From positions 1-42,378 of the forward strand of contig NZ_PVXO01000064.1 of assembly GCF_002995785.1 (NCBI RefSeq): a stretch of DNA of 42,378 bases. Direction: 5' to 3'. The first letter of the stretch is position 1, and the number at the start of each line of letters is the position of its first letter. This DNA is from Clostridium liquoris (lineage in GTDB: Bacteria; Bacillota; Clostridia; Clostridiales; Clostridiaceae). Positions 9,008 through 15,839 of the stretch are shown here, piece after piece. The notes below the pieces were generated by a model. The model saw only the letters and a list, made by a program, of their open reading frames with translations, searched no databases and was not told the DNA's origin. The position numbers and the translations under genes are program-made.

Positions 9008-9064
9008 AAATAAGAGGTAAGAGCTATTACCTTTTCACTCTTACCTCTTGCCTCTTACTTATTA
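9008..9064. repeat. MITE-like intergenic hairpin repeat, copy C
   Basis: AATAAGAGGTAAGAGC at the left and GCCTCTTACTTATT at the right are imperfect inverted repeats. The elements taagaggtaag and cttacctcttgcctcttact resemble the ends of copies A and B. It is more diverged than A and B are from each other. Confidence 0.5.
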
Positions 9065-9098
9065 TTTCTGCCACTCATTCTATAAGAAAACTACAACG

Positions 9099-9740
9099 TT
9101 AATTCCATTTTTTGATTTTAACATAATATATTCTTAAAAATAAAGTTATTATAAAAGCAGTTACTAATATAAGAGCTATACCTGCCATCTTATGCAATGG
9201 GAAATAGAAACATACAAAGCCTAAAGGTATACATATGAGAAAATCACAAGATAAAAATACCAATAAAACCACCACTCCATTTTTAATAAGGAAATAATAA
9301 TAGAAAGCTATATCCCAAATGACTAATGAAATCATGAATAACATGTATGAAATATTTTTAAAACTATTTTTAATTAAGTTTCCACTAAAATACTGAATGT
9401 TTTCACCATTGTAAAAGATACTGATAACTTGAAACAAGCACCCTATGATAAAGACAAAAATGCCTGCTTTTATGAGCATTTTTGCAAATATACTACGATT
9501 CTTTAATATACAGTTCATTTCGTTTACTACAGAATTTTTTTGCCCAAAGGATTCCAATGCCTTTTCTACACTCTCTTCTTCACTTAGTCCTTGATTTTTT
9601 AAATCTTCTACTTCTTCATACAGATGATTCCTCGTCTCCTCTTTTAATATTTTTGTATTCTTATCTGCATTATCAAAATTTCCATAGATGTTATTAACAT
9701 ATTCCTCGATTTTACAATTATATTTCTCAGTTTTTTTCAT
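9099..9740 (-). CDS. HAAS/permease-prefix domain membrane protein paired with PadR
   Basis: The 213-residue protein has a cytoplasmic N-terminal helical domain (residues ~10-85: IEEYVNNIYGN, then LKEETRNHLYEEVEDLKNQGLSEEESVEKALESFG). This is the pattern of the HAAS or DUF1700-like domain that accompanies PadR regulators. Four transmembrane helices follow (~90-210). Its start overlaps the 3' end of the PadR gene by 14 nt, which implies translational coupling. Family knowledge: such proteins are thought to act with the PadR partner, perhaps as membrane-bound antagonists in cell-envelope signalling. That role is inferred here from the gene pairing only. Confidence 0.8.
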   Translation of the reverse strand: MKKTEKYNCKIEEYVNNIYGNFDNADKNTKILKEETRNHLYEEVEDLKNQGLSEEESVEKALESFGQKNSVVNEMNCILKNRSIFAKMLIKAGIFVFIIGCLFQVISIFYNGENIQYFSGNLIKNSFKNISYMLFMISLVIWDIAFYYYFLIKNGVVVLLVFLSCDFLICIPLGFVCFYFPLHKMAGIALILVTAFIITLFLRIYYVKIKKWN

Positions 9741-10077
9741 CTAATACAACCTCCATAAAATTATTTAATAATGATTTTAAAAGCTTCCATTCCTCTACTT
9801 TATCTGAAAAATATTTCTTGCCTTCTTCAGTAATTCTATAGTATCTTCTTCTTCCGCCTCCAGTACCTTTATTATCATTCCAGTATCCTTCTAAATACTT
9901 CTTTTTTTCTAGCCTTTTTAAAGATACATATAGAGTAGCTTCCTTTATTTCAAATTCTTTTTTAGATTTTTCTTTTATTTTTTTAGCAATTTCATATCCG
10001 TACATATCACTATTTTGTAAAACACATAATACAATTGTATCAATATAACCCTTCAATATTTCTTTATCAAATTCCAA
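9727..10077 (-). CDS. PadR-family transcriptional regulator
   Basis: This 116-residue protein is a classical short (PadR-s2) member: LKGYIDTIVLCVLQNSDMYGYEIAKKI, then EATLYVSLKRLEKKKYLEGYW and the wing GGGRRRYYRITEEGKKYF, followed by one C-terminal dimer helix. PadR proteins repress efflux or envelope genes and usually their own operon. The gene overlaps the HAAS-domain gene downstream. Inverted repeats in the region before the start (10107-10139) are candidate operators. It starts at the ATG at 10077, preceded by AAGGAGG. Confidence 0.92.
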   Translation of the reverse strand: MEFDKEILKGYIDTIVLCVLQNSDMYGYEIAKKIKEKSKKEFEIKEATLYVSLKRLEKKKYLEGYWNDNKGTGGGRRRYYRITEEGKKYFSDKVEEWKLLKSLLNNFMEVVLDEKN

Positions 10078-10106
10078 TGTTTAAGCCTCCTTAATAAATT
10101 TATTTT

Positions 10107-10139
10107 AGTACATAAACTACTTAATGATGTTAAGTACTA
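10107..10139. promoter_or_regulatory. Candidate PadR operator (inverted repeats)
   Basis: TAGTAC (10107-10112) faces GTACTA (10134-10139), and inside lies ACTTAA-TGATG-TTAAGT (10119-10135). It sits 30-60 nt upstream of padR, where autoregulation would act. Assignment is by position and symmetry only. Confidence 0.4.
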
Positions 10140-10341
10140 TTATACTATATAATAATGTAAATTACTATATTATGTGATGTAGTTTTATATAATTTTGTAA
10201 GATATATTCGAACAAATTGTGACCAATTTCTTCAGTTGACAGTTGATAGAGGATAATTGGCAGTTAAGGATAATTTTTCACCACATTTAGCTACTTAAAT
10301 CTGTAAAGCTTGCAAGCATGGCTTGCTTTATTTAAATATGG

Positions 10342-10395
10342 TATAGACAACTATCTATATTGTGCATATAATATACATATAGATAGTTGTCTATA
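10342..10395 (+). promoter_or_regulatory. ArsR operator: 19-bp perfect inverted repeat
   Basis: tatagacaactatctatat (10342-10360) is repeated exactly as its reverse complement at 10377-10395, with a 16-nt spacer (tgtgcatataatatac). Each arm is itself an imperfect dyad (ATAGnnAnnTnnCTAT type), as expected for two ArsR dimers binding side by side. It ends 46 nt before arsR, so the regulator very likely represses itself and hgcAB. Confidence 0.82.
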
Positions 10396-10441
10396 TGATG
10401 AATAGTATTAATATAATTACAAAGGAAATGGAGTGGATTAA

Positions 10442-10777
10442 ATGAAATGCAGCTATGCTGAATATGTGCCTATATTTAAAGCACTTGCCGATGAAACGAG
10501 ATTGAAAATAATTGATATGCTTTCCTGCGGAGAAATGTGTGCCTGTGACATTTTAGAATATTTTAATATTTCGCAGCCAACACTTTCCTATCACATGAAG
10601 ATTTTAACTGACTCTGAAATTGTTAATGCCAGGAAAGATGGCGCGTGGATGAAATACGCTCTAAATACATTTGAATTTGAGACAGTGGAAAAGTTTCTAA
10701 AGGATATCAGTGAAGATACTGATGATTGTATTTGTAAGAGCCTTGGAAAGTGTTCAAAGGACTCTGAATGTAAATAG
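10442..10777 (+). CDS. arsR: ArsR/SmtB-family metal(loid)-responsive repressor
   Basis: The 111-residue winged-helix repressor reads FKALADETRLKIIDMLS, then QPTLSYHMKILTDSEIV and ARKDGAWMKY. The metal-binding segment in helix 3 is EMCACD (Cys33, Cys35), equivalent to the ELCVCDL box of arsenite-, antimonite- or cadmium-sensing ArsR proteins, with Cys29 just before it. The tail adds Cys96, Cys98, Cys104 and Cys110, more thiols than usual. When metal binds, the repressor should leave the operator at 10342-10395. Start: ATG after GGAAATGGAG. The next gene, hgcA, begins 35 nt after its stop, with no terminator between, so arsR-hgcA-hgcB is one operon. Confidence 0.93.
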   Translation: MKCSYAEYVPIFKALADETRLKIIDMLSCGEMCACDILEYFNISQPTLSYHMKILTDSEIVNARKDGAWMKYALNTFEFETVEKFLKDISEDTDDCICKSLGKCSKDSECK

Positions 10778-10812
10778 TTTTAAAAATATTAGAAATTTGG
10801 GAGGCTAGTAAA

Positions 10813-12021
10813 TTGGGAAATAATAATTGTTGCAATTCTGAAAATAAACTTGACAAGAATGCAAAAGTAAAAATAGTAAGAATAAAACCAAAATCCATTG
10901 GCAGCCTTACTTCTTCTAAGGGCGGAAAAACTAAAAGCTCCTGCTGTTGTGGAAATGGGAGTAGTGCATCATGTGAAGCCATTACTAAATATGATTTAAA
11001 GGAGAAATGGATAATTGGAGAAATAAGTACCCCTGCTGGTATGGTACCACGGGTTTCTACCAAATTGACCTTCGAGGATACATGGGGTACATGGAAGGTA
11101 CGTTTTGGGATAAATAGAATGAATTATAAAATCAATGCTGGAATTTATGCAGTAGGAACACCTGATAATACTTCTCCTGTACTTGTAACGGCAAACTATA
11201 AGCTGACCTTTGATAGTTTGAGAAAAGAGTTAGAAGGACTTAATGCATGGATAATGGTGCTGGATACAAAGGGGGTAAACGTATGGTGCTCAGCAGGAAA
11301 AGGTACCTTTGGAACTAAGGAGCTAGTAAACAGAATTTCAAAAGTAAGGATTCCACAAATTGTATCACACAAAACTTTAATACTTCCTCAGCTTGGAGCA
11401 CCAGGGATAAGCGCTCACCAGGTTACAAAGCAGTCTGGATTTAAAATTGTGTATGGGCCTGTGAGAGCTGAAGATTTAAAAGAATTTTTAGAAGCAGGTA
11501 TGAAAGCTACAGAAGAGATGCGTGAAGTCAGGTTTAATATAATTGATAGAGTGGTTCTGACACCAATTGAATTTTTAAGTACTTTTAAAGTTGCCATTAT
11601 TGTTTTTGGAATAATGTTTCTTTTAAACCTAGTTGCAGTTAATCCTTTTGGAGTAATTGATTTTTATGCATTTATGGGTGCATTGCTGGCAGGCTGTGTT
11701 ATAACTCCTATATTACTTCCATGGATTCCTGTAAGGGCTTTTGCTGCAAAAGGCTGGATTATGGGATTAATATGGACAATTGTTGTAAATATGCTTAATG
11801 GCTGGCCTGCAATGCCTCAATATGGCGTATTAAAAACTATCGCCTATTTATTGATTTTACCCTCTGTTTCCTCATTTTATGCTATGAACTTCACCGGGTC
11901 TTCTACTTATACATCTTTTTCAGGTGTAATAAAGGAGATGAAGATAGCAGTTCCTGCAATTGCTGTTTCCATAGGAATTGGGGTAGTATTACTTTTGATA
12001 AACAGTTTTATTTATATTTAA
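10813..12021 (+). CDS. hgcA: HgcA: corrinoid protein of mercury methylation
   Basis: The 402-residue product carries the HgcA cap-helix motif NVWCSAGK (Asn156-Lys163). Cys159 is the residue that coordinates cobalt of the corrinoid in HgcA and is required for Hg methylation in characterised strains. The soluble corrinoid domain (residues ~60-230) is related to the C-terminal domain of the acetyl-CoA pathway corrinoid Fe-S protein. Five transmembrane helices follow (~252-400), the HgcA-specific membrane anchor. The N-terminus (residues 1-55) is a Cys-rich extension with CC at 6-7, CCC at 44-46 and Cys54, longer than in the compact proteobacterial proteins and possibly metal-binding. The start is a TTG with GGGAGG 8 nt upstream; no earlier in-frame start has a ribosome site. 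Known role: transfer of a methyl carbanion from the corrinoid to Hg(II), giving methylmercury, with HgcB as reductant. Activity in this organism is inferred. Confidence 0.95.
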   Translation: MGNNNCCNSENKLDKNAKVKIVRIKPKSIGSLTSSKGGKTKSSCCCGNGSSASCEAITKYDLKEKWIIGEISTPAGMVPRVSTKLTFEDTWGTWKVRFGINRMNYKINAGIYAVGTPDNTSPVLVTANYKLTFDSLRKELEGLNAWIMVLDTKGVNVWCSAGKGTFGTKELVNRISKVRIPQIVSHKTLILPQLGAPGISAHQVTKQSGFKIVYGPVRAEDLKEFLEAGMKATEEMREVRFNIIDRVVLTPIEFLSTFKVAIIVFGIMFLLNLVAVNPFGVIDFYAFMGALLAGCVITPILLPWIPVRAFAAKGWIMGLIWTIVVNMLNGWPAMPQYGVLKTIAYLLILPSVSSFYAMNFTGSSTYTSFSGVIKEMKIAVPAIAVSIGIGVVLLLINSFIYI

Positions 12022-12031
12022 GGAGGATGCT

Positions 12032-12331
12032 ATGAAGAATAAATATTTAAAAAATGTTTGTACACTTAAACTTAATTCAGATAAATGTGTTGGCTGTGGA
12101 AGATGCATTGAGGTCTGCCCGCATAAAGTATTTGATTTGAACCAAGGTAAGGTTGAACTTATTAACAAAGATGGCTGTATGGAATGTGGTGCATGTGCAA
12201 AAAATTGTGCATTTAATGCAATTGAAGTAAATTCAGGGGTTGGATGTGCCTATGCAGTTATTATGGGATGGCTTCTGGGCACTGAACCTACTTGTGATTG
12301 TTCTGGTGGCAGCAGCGGTGGATGCTGTTAA
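12032..12331 (+). CDS. hgcB: HgcB: 2[4Fe-4S] ferredoxin partner of HgcA
   Basis: The 99-residue ferredoxin has two 4Fe-4S motifs: Cys19/22/25/29 followed by Pro, and Cys49/52/55/59. The second reads CMECGACAKNC, the wording typical of HgcB rather than ordinary ferredoxins. Beyond the clusters lie Cys72, equivalent to the extra conserved Cys of HgcB, then Cys88, Cys90 and a terminal Cys98-Cys99 pair, which in HgcB is thought to bind and deliver Hg(II). It starts 10 nt after the hgcA stop, behind AAGGAGG, and is coupled to it. It should return the HgcA corrinoid to Co(I). The neighbouring hgcA makes the assignment secure. Confidence 0.95.
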   Translation: MKNKYLKNVCTLKLNSDKCVGCGRCIEVCPHKVFDLNQGKVELINKDGCMECGACAKNCAFNAIEVNSGVGCAYAVIMGWLLGTEPTCDCSGGSSGGCC

Positions 12332-12358
12332 ATCAGTTTGAAAAAAGGGTTTAAATAC

Positions 12359-12610
12359 ATGACAGAGAAAATAAAAGTTGCTTTTGTTTGCGTTCATAAC
12401 TCCTGCCGTTCCCAGATGGCAGAAGCAATTTCCAAGATAATTGCAGCAGATGGTTTTGAAGCCTATTCAGCAGGAACTGAAACTAAGCCACAGATTAATC
12501 AAGATGCAGTTGAAGTAATCAAATAGATTTATGGCGTTGATATGAACACAACACAAAAATCAAAATTCATATCAGATATTCCTCAGAAAGTAATATTTTT
12601 ACGGATGTGA
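12359..12610 (+). pseudogene. arsC: Broken arsenate reductase (arsC, thioredoxin-coupled type)
   Basis: The frame starts [23 protein letters not shown], with the low-molecular-weight phosphatase-like loop CVHNSCR (CX5R) of thioredoxin-dependent ArsC. It continues with [25 protein letters not shown] at 12524-12526 then interrupts it. The same frame resumes with IYGVDMNTTQKSKFISDIPQ, clearly the next part of ArsC, and falls apart at about 12600 (frameshift in the MGC segment, then TGA). Intact members are about 130-140 residues; the part with the distal redox cysteines is gone. It is the last cistron of arsR-hgcA-hgcB and shows that the operon once had an arsenic gene. Confidence 0.88.
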
Positions 12611-12625
12611 TGCTTTAATTAAATA

Positions 12626-12656
12626 CAGCACCTCCTGAAAGTTAAGGGAGGTGCTG
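12626..12656 (+). other. Stable hairpin, no T tract
   Basis: A perfect 10-bp GC-rich stem CAGCACCTCC/GGAGGTGCTG lies right after the arsC remnant. The following bases (gcatattaat) are not a T tract, so this is a 3'-end stabiliser or a relic rather than a full terminator. Confidence 0.6.
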
Positions 12657-12681
12657 GCATATTAATGAATAGTAAAACAAA

Positions 12682-12722
12682 AAAAGAAGTGCTAATCTTT
12701 GCAGGATGTAGCACTTCTTTTA
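12682..12722 (+). terminator. Terminator of the arsR-hgcAB operon
   Basis: A perfect 13-bp stem AAAAGAAGTGCTA/TAGCACTTCTTTT. It is the first real terminator after hgcB, and because it is A-rich on one side and T-rich on the other it can work on both strands. Confidence 0.8.
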
Positions 12723-13005
12723 CGGCTTTTTGGCATTGAAATAGTCGAATTTAATTTATTGTTATATTTTTAACTTTTATGTTCTAAACATATTGCAATT
12801 TATATTTAAATGTGCTATATTTACTCACGGAGAGTTAGTTGTACATACAAATGAAGAGCTTATAAAATAGAATTAAGTCGAAATAATTAACTTTTCAACA
12901 AATTACTAGTAGTTTATATAAAAAGTGACTTTTAAAATTTTTAATCCGGATGATAAAAAATAAACAATTGTCAAGGACAAATTTTATGATAGGAAGAAGA
13001 GAAAT

Positions 13006-14091
13006 ATGATACAAGAGAAGAGAGTAAACCAAGAGGACATAGTAGAAGAAGAAAAATCAACATCTAAAAAAAGACTAACACCTAAAGATTATTTAAACAA
13101 AGTTTTGGCTGGAACTGCAACTGGAATAGTTGTAGGGTTAATTCCAAACGCAATTTTAGGTTCAGTATTTAAAAATTTAATACATGTTTCACCAATATTT
13201 GCTACTTTCTATAATGCAGTAAATATTATGCAGTTTGTAGTGCCACTTCTTGTAGGTGTTTTAGTAGCTATGCAATTTGATTTTAACCCTATGCAGTCAA
13301 TCATTGTTGGATCAGCAGTATTTTTAGGTTCAGGTGCTTATAAGGTTACTGAACATGGCGTACAGATGATTGGTATAGGTGATTTAATAAATGTAATGTT
13401 GCTTTCAGCTATAGCAGTGTATGTTATTAGAGCAATAGGAAATAAGTTAGGATCTTTAACAATATTGCTATTACCAATTATAGGTGGAGCAGGTGTGGGC
13501 GTTATCGGTATGTTTATGCTTCCTTATGTAAGTAAAATTACTTTAATAATAGGTAATGGAATTAATAGCTTTGCAGTGTTACAGCCATTATTAATGTGCA
13601 TTTTAATTAGTATTTCATTTTCAATTTTAATTATTTCACCAATTTCAACTGTGGCAATAGGAATTGCTATAGGAATAGCAGGACTAGGTGCTGGAGCAGC
13701 TGCTATTGGAGTTACTGCTTGTACAGCTATTTTAGTAGTTGGATCCATGAGAGTAAATCAAAGTGGAGTTACTTTATCTGTTTTATTAGGTGCTATGAAA
13801 ATGATGATGCCAAATTTAGTTAAGTATCCTATAATAGCAGTGCCTATTATTGCTAACGGTATTTTATGTGGAATAGGTGGATACATACTTAATATAACGG
13901 GTACAGCTAAAAGTGCTGGATTTGGAATAACTGGATTGGTTGGCCCTTTAGCTGCTATGAACAGCTCAACCTCAACTGTTAAAGTGTTATTAGCATTTAT
14001 TGTTATACCTTTTGTAGGTGCATTTGCTATTGATTGGTTCTGTAGAAAAGTTATACATTTATATGATGAAAATATTTTCAAATACATTTAA
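13006..14091 (+). CDS. PfoR-like PTS_EIIC_2-family membrane protein
   Basis: This is a 361-residue, very hydrophobic protein with about nine or ten helices after a charged, cytoplasmic N-terminus (residues 1-30). Gly/Ala-rich stretches such as LPIIGGAGVGVIGMFMLPYVS and the C-terminal GPLAAMNSSTST loop are typical of the EIIC-like family that includes clostridial PfoR, historically called a regulator of perfringolysin O. Neither the substrate nor the regulatory role is established. No PTS EIIA/EIIB genes are nearby, which argues against an ordinary sugar PTS. It is followed 28 nt later by the ketopantoate-reductase-like gene, with which it probably forms an operon, so the pair may move and reduce a small oxo-acid (inference). 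Start: ATG at 13006 after AGGAAGAAGAG. Confidence 0.75.
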   Translation: MIQEKRVNQEDIVEEEKSTSKKRLTPKDYLNKVLAGTATGIVVGLIPNAILGSVFKNLIHVSPIFATFYNAVNIMQFVVPLLVGVLVAMQFDFNPMQSIIVGSAVFLGSGAYKVTEHGVQMIGIGDLINVMLLSAIAVYVIRAIGNKLGSLTILLLPIIGGAGVGVIGMFMLPYVSKITLIIGNGINSFAVLQPLLMCILISISFSILIISPISTVAIGIAIGIAGLGAGAAAIGVTACTAILVVGSMRVNQSGVTLSVLLGAMKMMMPNLVKYPIIAVPIIANGILCGIGGYILNITGTAKSAGFGITGLVGPLAAMNSSTSTVKVLLAFIVIPFVGAFAIDWFCRKVIHLYDENIFKYI

Positions 14092-14119
14092 ATTAATATA
14101 AAATAGAGGGTGAATTGAA

Positions 14120-15049
14120 ATGAAAATTGCAATTGTTGGAGCAGGAGCTATGGGCTCACGTTATGGATATATGTTGCATAAAGCTGGAAACAAAGTTACT
14201 TTAATAGACGCTTGGAAACAACATGTAGACATTATAAATAAAGAAGGATTAACAGTTGAAGAAAATGGAGCATTAAGCAAGGTGAAAATACCAGCAATGC
14301 TGCCTGAAGATGCTAAGGAAGTTCCAGACTTAATAATTTTATTTACTAAGTCAATGGGATTAGAGCCTATGCTAAAATCTATAAAAAATATTTTAGGGAA
14401 GAATACAAGAGTATTATGCCTACTAAATGGATTAGGTCATAACGAAACTATTGCAAAATATGTGGATAGGAAAAATATACTTATGGGAGTAACTTTATGG
14501 ACAGCTGGTTTAGCAGGTCCTGGACATGTTGTATTAACAGGAGATGGAAGCTTAGAAGTACAAAACAATGATCCTAGCATGAAAGTAGAAGCAAAAGAGA
14601 TTTGTAGCATATTAAGCCAAGCCGGATTAAATGCTCATTATAGCGAAGATGTGTTATTTTCAATATGGCGTAAGGCTTGTGTAAATGGAACCTTAAATAG
14701 TAGTTGTACAATTCTTGATTGTAATATTAAGGAATTTGGAGAATTAAAAGAAGCACCACAACTTATTCGTAATATTATAAAAGAATTTGCTGAGGTTGCT
14801 GCTAAATATGGAGTAAAATTAAATGTTGAAGAAGTTGCAGAGGGAATAGAGAAGATATACGATCCAAGCCAAGCTGGAGCACATTATCCATCAATGCATC
14901 AAGATTTAATCCAAAATCATCGTCTTACAGAAATTGATTATATAAATGGATATGTATCCAGAAAAGGTAAAGAATTTAATATAAATACACCATACAATGA
15001 TTTAATTACAGATATTGTTCATGCAAAAGAGCAGTTAATTATTAAATAA
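14120..15049 (+). CDS. 2-Dehydropantoate 2-reductase family protein (PanE/ApbA)
   Basis: The 309-residue protein has an N-terminal Rossmann fold with the dinucleotide motif GAGAMGSRYGYML (residues ~7-19) and the ketopantoate-reductase features LFTKS and LLNGLGHNE (catalytic Asn region). The C-terminal all-helical domain contains the catalytic Lys segment WRKACVNGTLN (~188-198) and HYPSMHQDL. The enzyme would reduce 2-dehydropantoate to pantoate with NADPH for coenzyme A synthesis, but clostridial genomes carry several paralogues acting on other 2-oxo acids. The link to a PfoR-like membrane protein and no pan genes suggests a catabolic or unknown substrate. Start: ATG after GAGGGTG. Confidence 0.85.
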   Translation: MKIAIVGAGAMGSRYGYMLHKAGNKVTLIDAWKQHVDIINKEGLTVEENGALSKVKIPAMLPEDAKEVPDLIILFTKSMGLEPMLKSIKNILGKNTRVLCLLNGLGHNETIAKYVDRKNILMGVTLWTAGLAGPGHVVLTGDGSLEVQNNDPSMKVEAKEICSILSQAGLNAHYSEDVLFSIWRKACVNGTLNSSCTILDCNIKEFGELKEAPQLIRNIIKEFAEVAAKYGVKLNVEEVAEGIEKIYDPSQAGAHYPSMHQDLIQNHRLTEIDYINGYVSRKGKEFNINTPYNDLITDIVHAKEQLIIK

Positions 15050-15064
15050 ATATAGTTGTTTTAG

Positions 15065-15102
15065 AAAAGTTGATTACTATTTTAATATTAATCAACTTTT
15101 TT
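15065..15102 (+). terminator. Terminator after the panE-like gene
   Basis: A perfect 12-bp stem AAAAGTTGATTA/TAATCAACTTTT continues into T. It separates the operon from the MarR gene. Confidence 0.85.
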
Positions 15103-15247
15103 CTACAATTAAATAATTCTTTTAATAGTAAAAATAAAGGAAAAAATAAAATATTAACACTAATTTAGTTGCAAATGTTCGAAATTATCTTTAACATATC
15201 ATTTATATAGATAAATTATAAGAATTTACAAGGGGGGATGGGATATA

Positions 15248-15673
15248 ATGCTTGAACAAAATTTCTGTCAGTGTTTATATTTTACCGCAACTAGGTTAAA
15301 AAAGATAGCAGCTAAAATAGCTGAAGACGAGTCAAGGTTGTTAGGAATGTCGCCGACCTATGTATATGTACTTCTCGGTGTGAAATTTAAATCTGGAATA
15401 ACACAAAAAGAATTATGCGAAGAACTTCATTTAAAGCCATCTACAATAACTAGACTTATAGATAAATTAGTGATAAATGGTTTTGTTGAAAGAAAAGCTG
15501 AAGGAAAGTTATCTCATATATACTTAACTAAAAAAGGAGAAGAAATTCAAGAAGATATACAAAAGTATAGGGTAAAATTACACAATCGTTATAAAGAAAT
15601 CTTAGGAAAAGAAGAATATGAATTATTAATTAAGATAACAAATGATTCTGCCAGAATATTAGAATCTGAGTAG
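15248..15673 (+). CDS. MarR-family transcriptional regulator
   Basis: The 141-residue winged-helix protein has the MarR core SGITQKELCEELHLKPSTITRLIDKLVINGFVERK with the wing EGKLSHIYLTKKGEE. Dimerising helices lie at both ends (residues 1-30 and 105-141). Such regulators respond to phenolics, oxidants or metabolites. It is transcribed alone, between the panE-like terminator and the restriction-modification genes, so the target cannot be told. A Cys near the N-terminus (QNFCQC, two thiols) could make it redox-sensitive. Start: ATG at 15248 with AAGGGGGGATGGG just before. Confidence 0.9.
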   Translation: MLEQNFCQCLYFTATRLKKIAAKIAEDESRLLGMSPTYVYVLLGVKFKSGITQKELCEELHLKPSTITRLIDKLVINGFVERKAEGKLSHIYLTKKGEEIQEDIQKYRVKLHNRYKEILGKEEYELLIKITNDSARILESE

Positions 15674-15839
15674 ATATATTATATAAATGAAGATTGCGAT
15701 ACAATTTTTTTAAGTTGACAGATGACAATTGATCAATATGTTGATTTCACAAGAATATATGTTCTATCGTCTAGCGAGTTTTAATACTTTATGATATAAT
15801 TTGCATAGTAAAAAGATATTCTGGTAGGGAGGGAAAGCA

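Larger units (their letters stand above)
10078..10441. other. Gene-free divergent promoter region between padR and arsR
   Basis: This 364-nt stretch holds the putative PadR operator (10107-10139), a diverged patch of clostridial intergenic repeat (cagttgacagttgatag near 10220), a short GCAAGC/GCTTGC hairpin near 10308-10324, and the ArsR operator at 10342-10395. I see no open frame with a ribosome site. Confidence 0.6.
12611..13005. other. Gene-free region with two hairpins and a promoter zone
   Basis: The first 110 nt hold the hairpin at 12626-12656 and the terminator at 12682-12722. The remaining ~280 nt are AT-rich leader for the PfoR-like gene. I see no further convincing gene or RNA. 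Confidence 0.55.

Noticed and set aside
10220-10290. Additional operator for arsR in cagttgacagttgatagagg
   Set aside because: Similar phrases (agttgacagatgacaattg near 15714) occur before unrelated genes, so this looks like a dispersed intergenic repeat relic.
12524-12526. TAG in arsC read as pyrrolysine
   Set aside because: The position corresponds to no functional residue in ArsC, and the frame breaks down again about 75 nt later with a frameshift. Decay is simpler.
12664-12738. Possible 24-residue peptide MNSKTKKEVLIFAGCS
   Set aside because: The frame runs through the arms of a perfect terminator hairpin and has no ribosome site.
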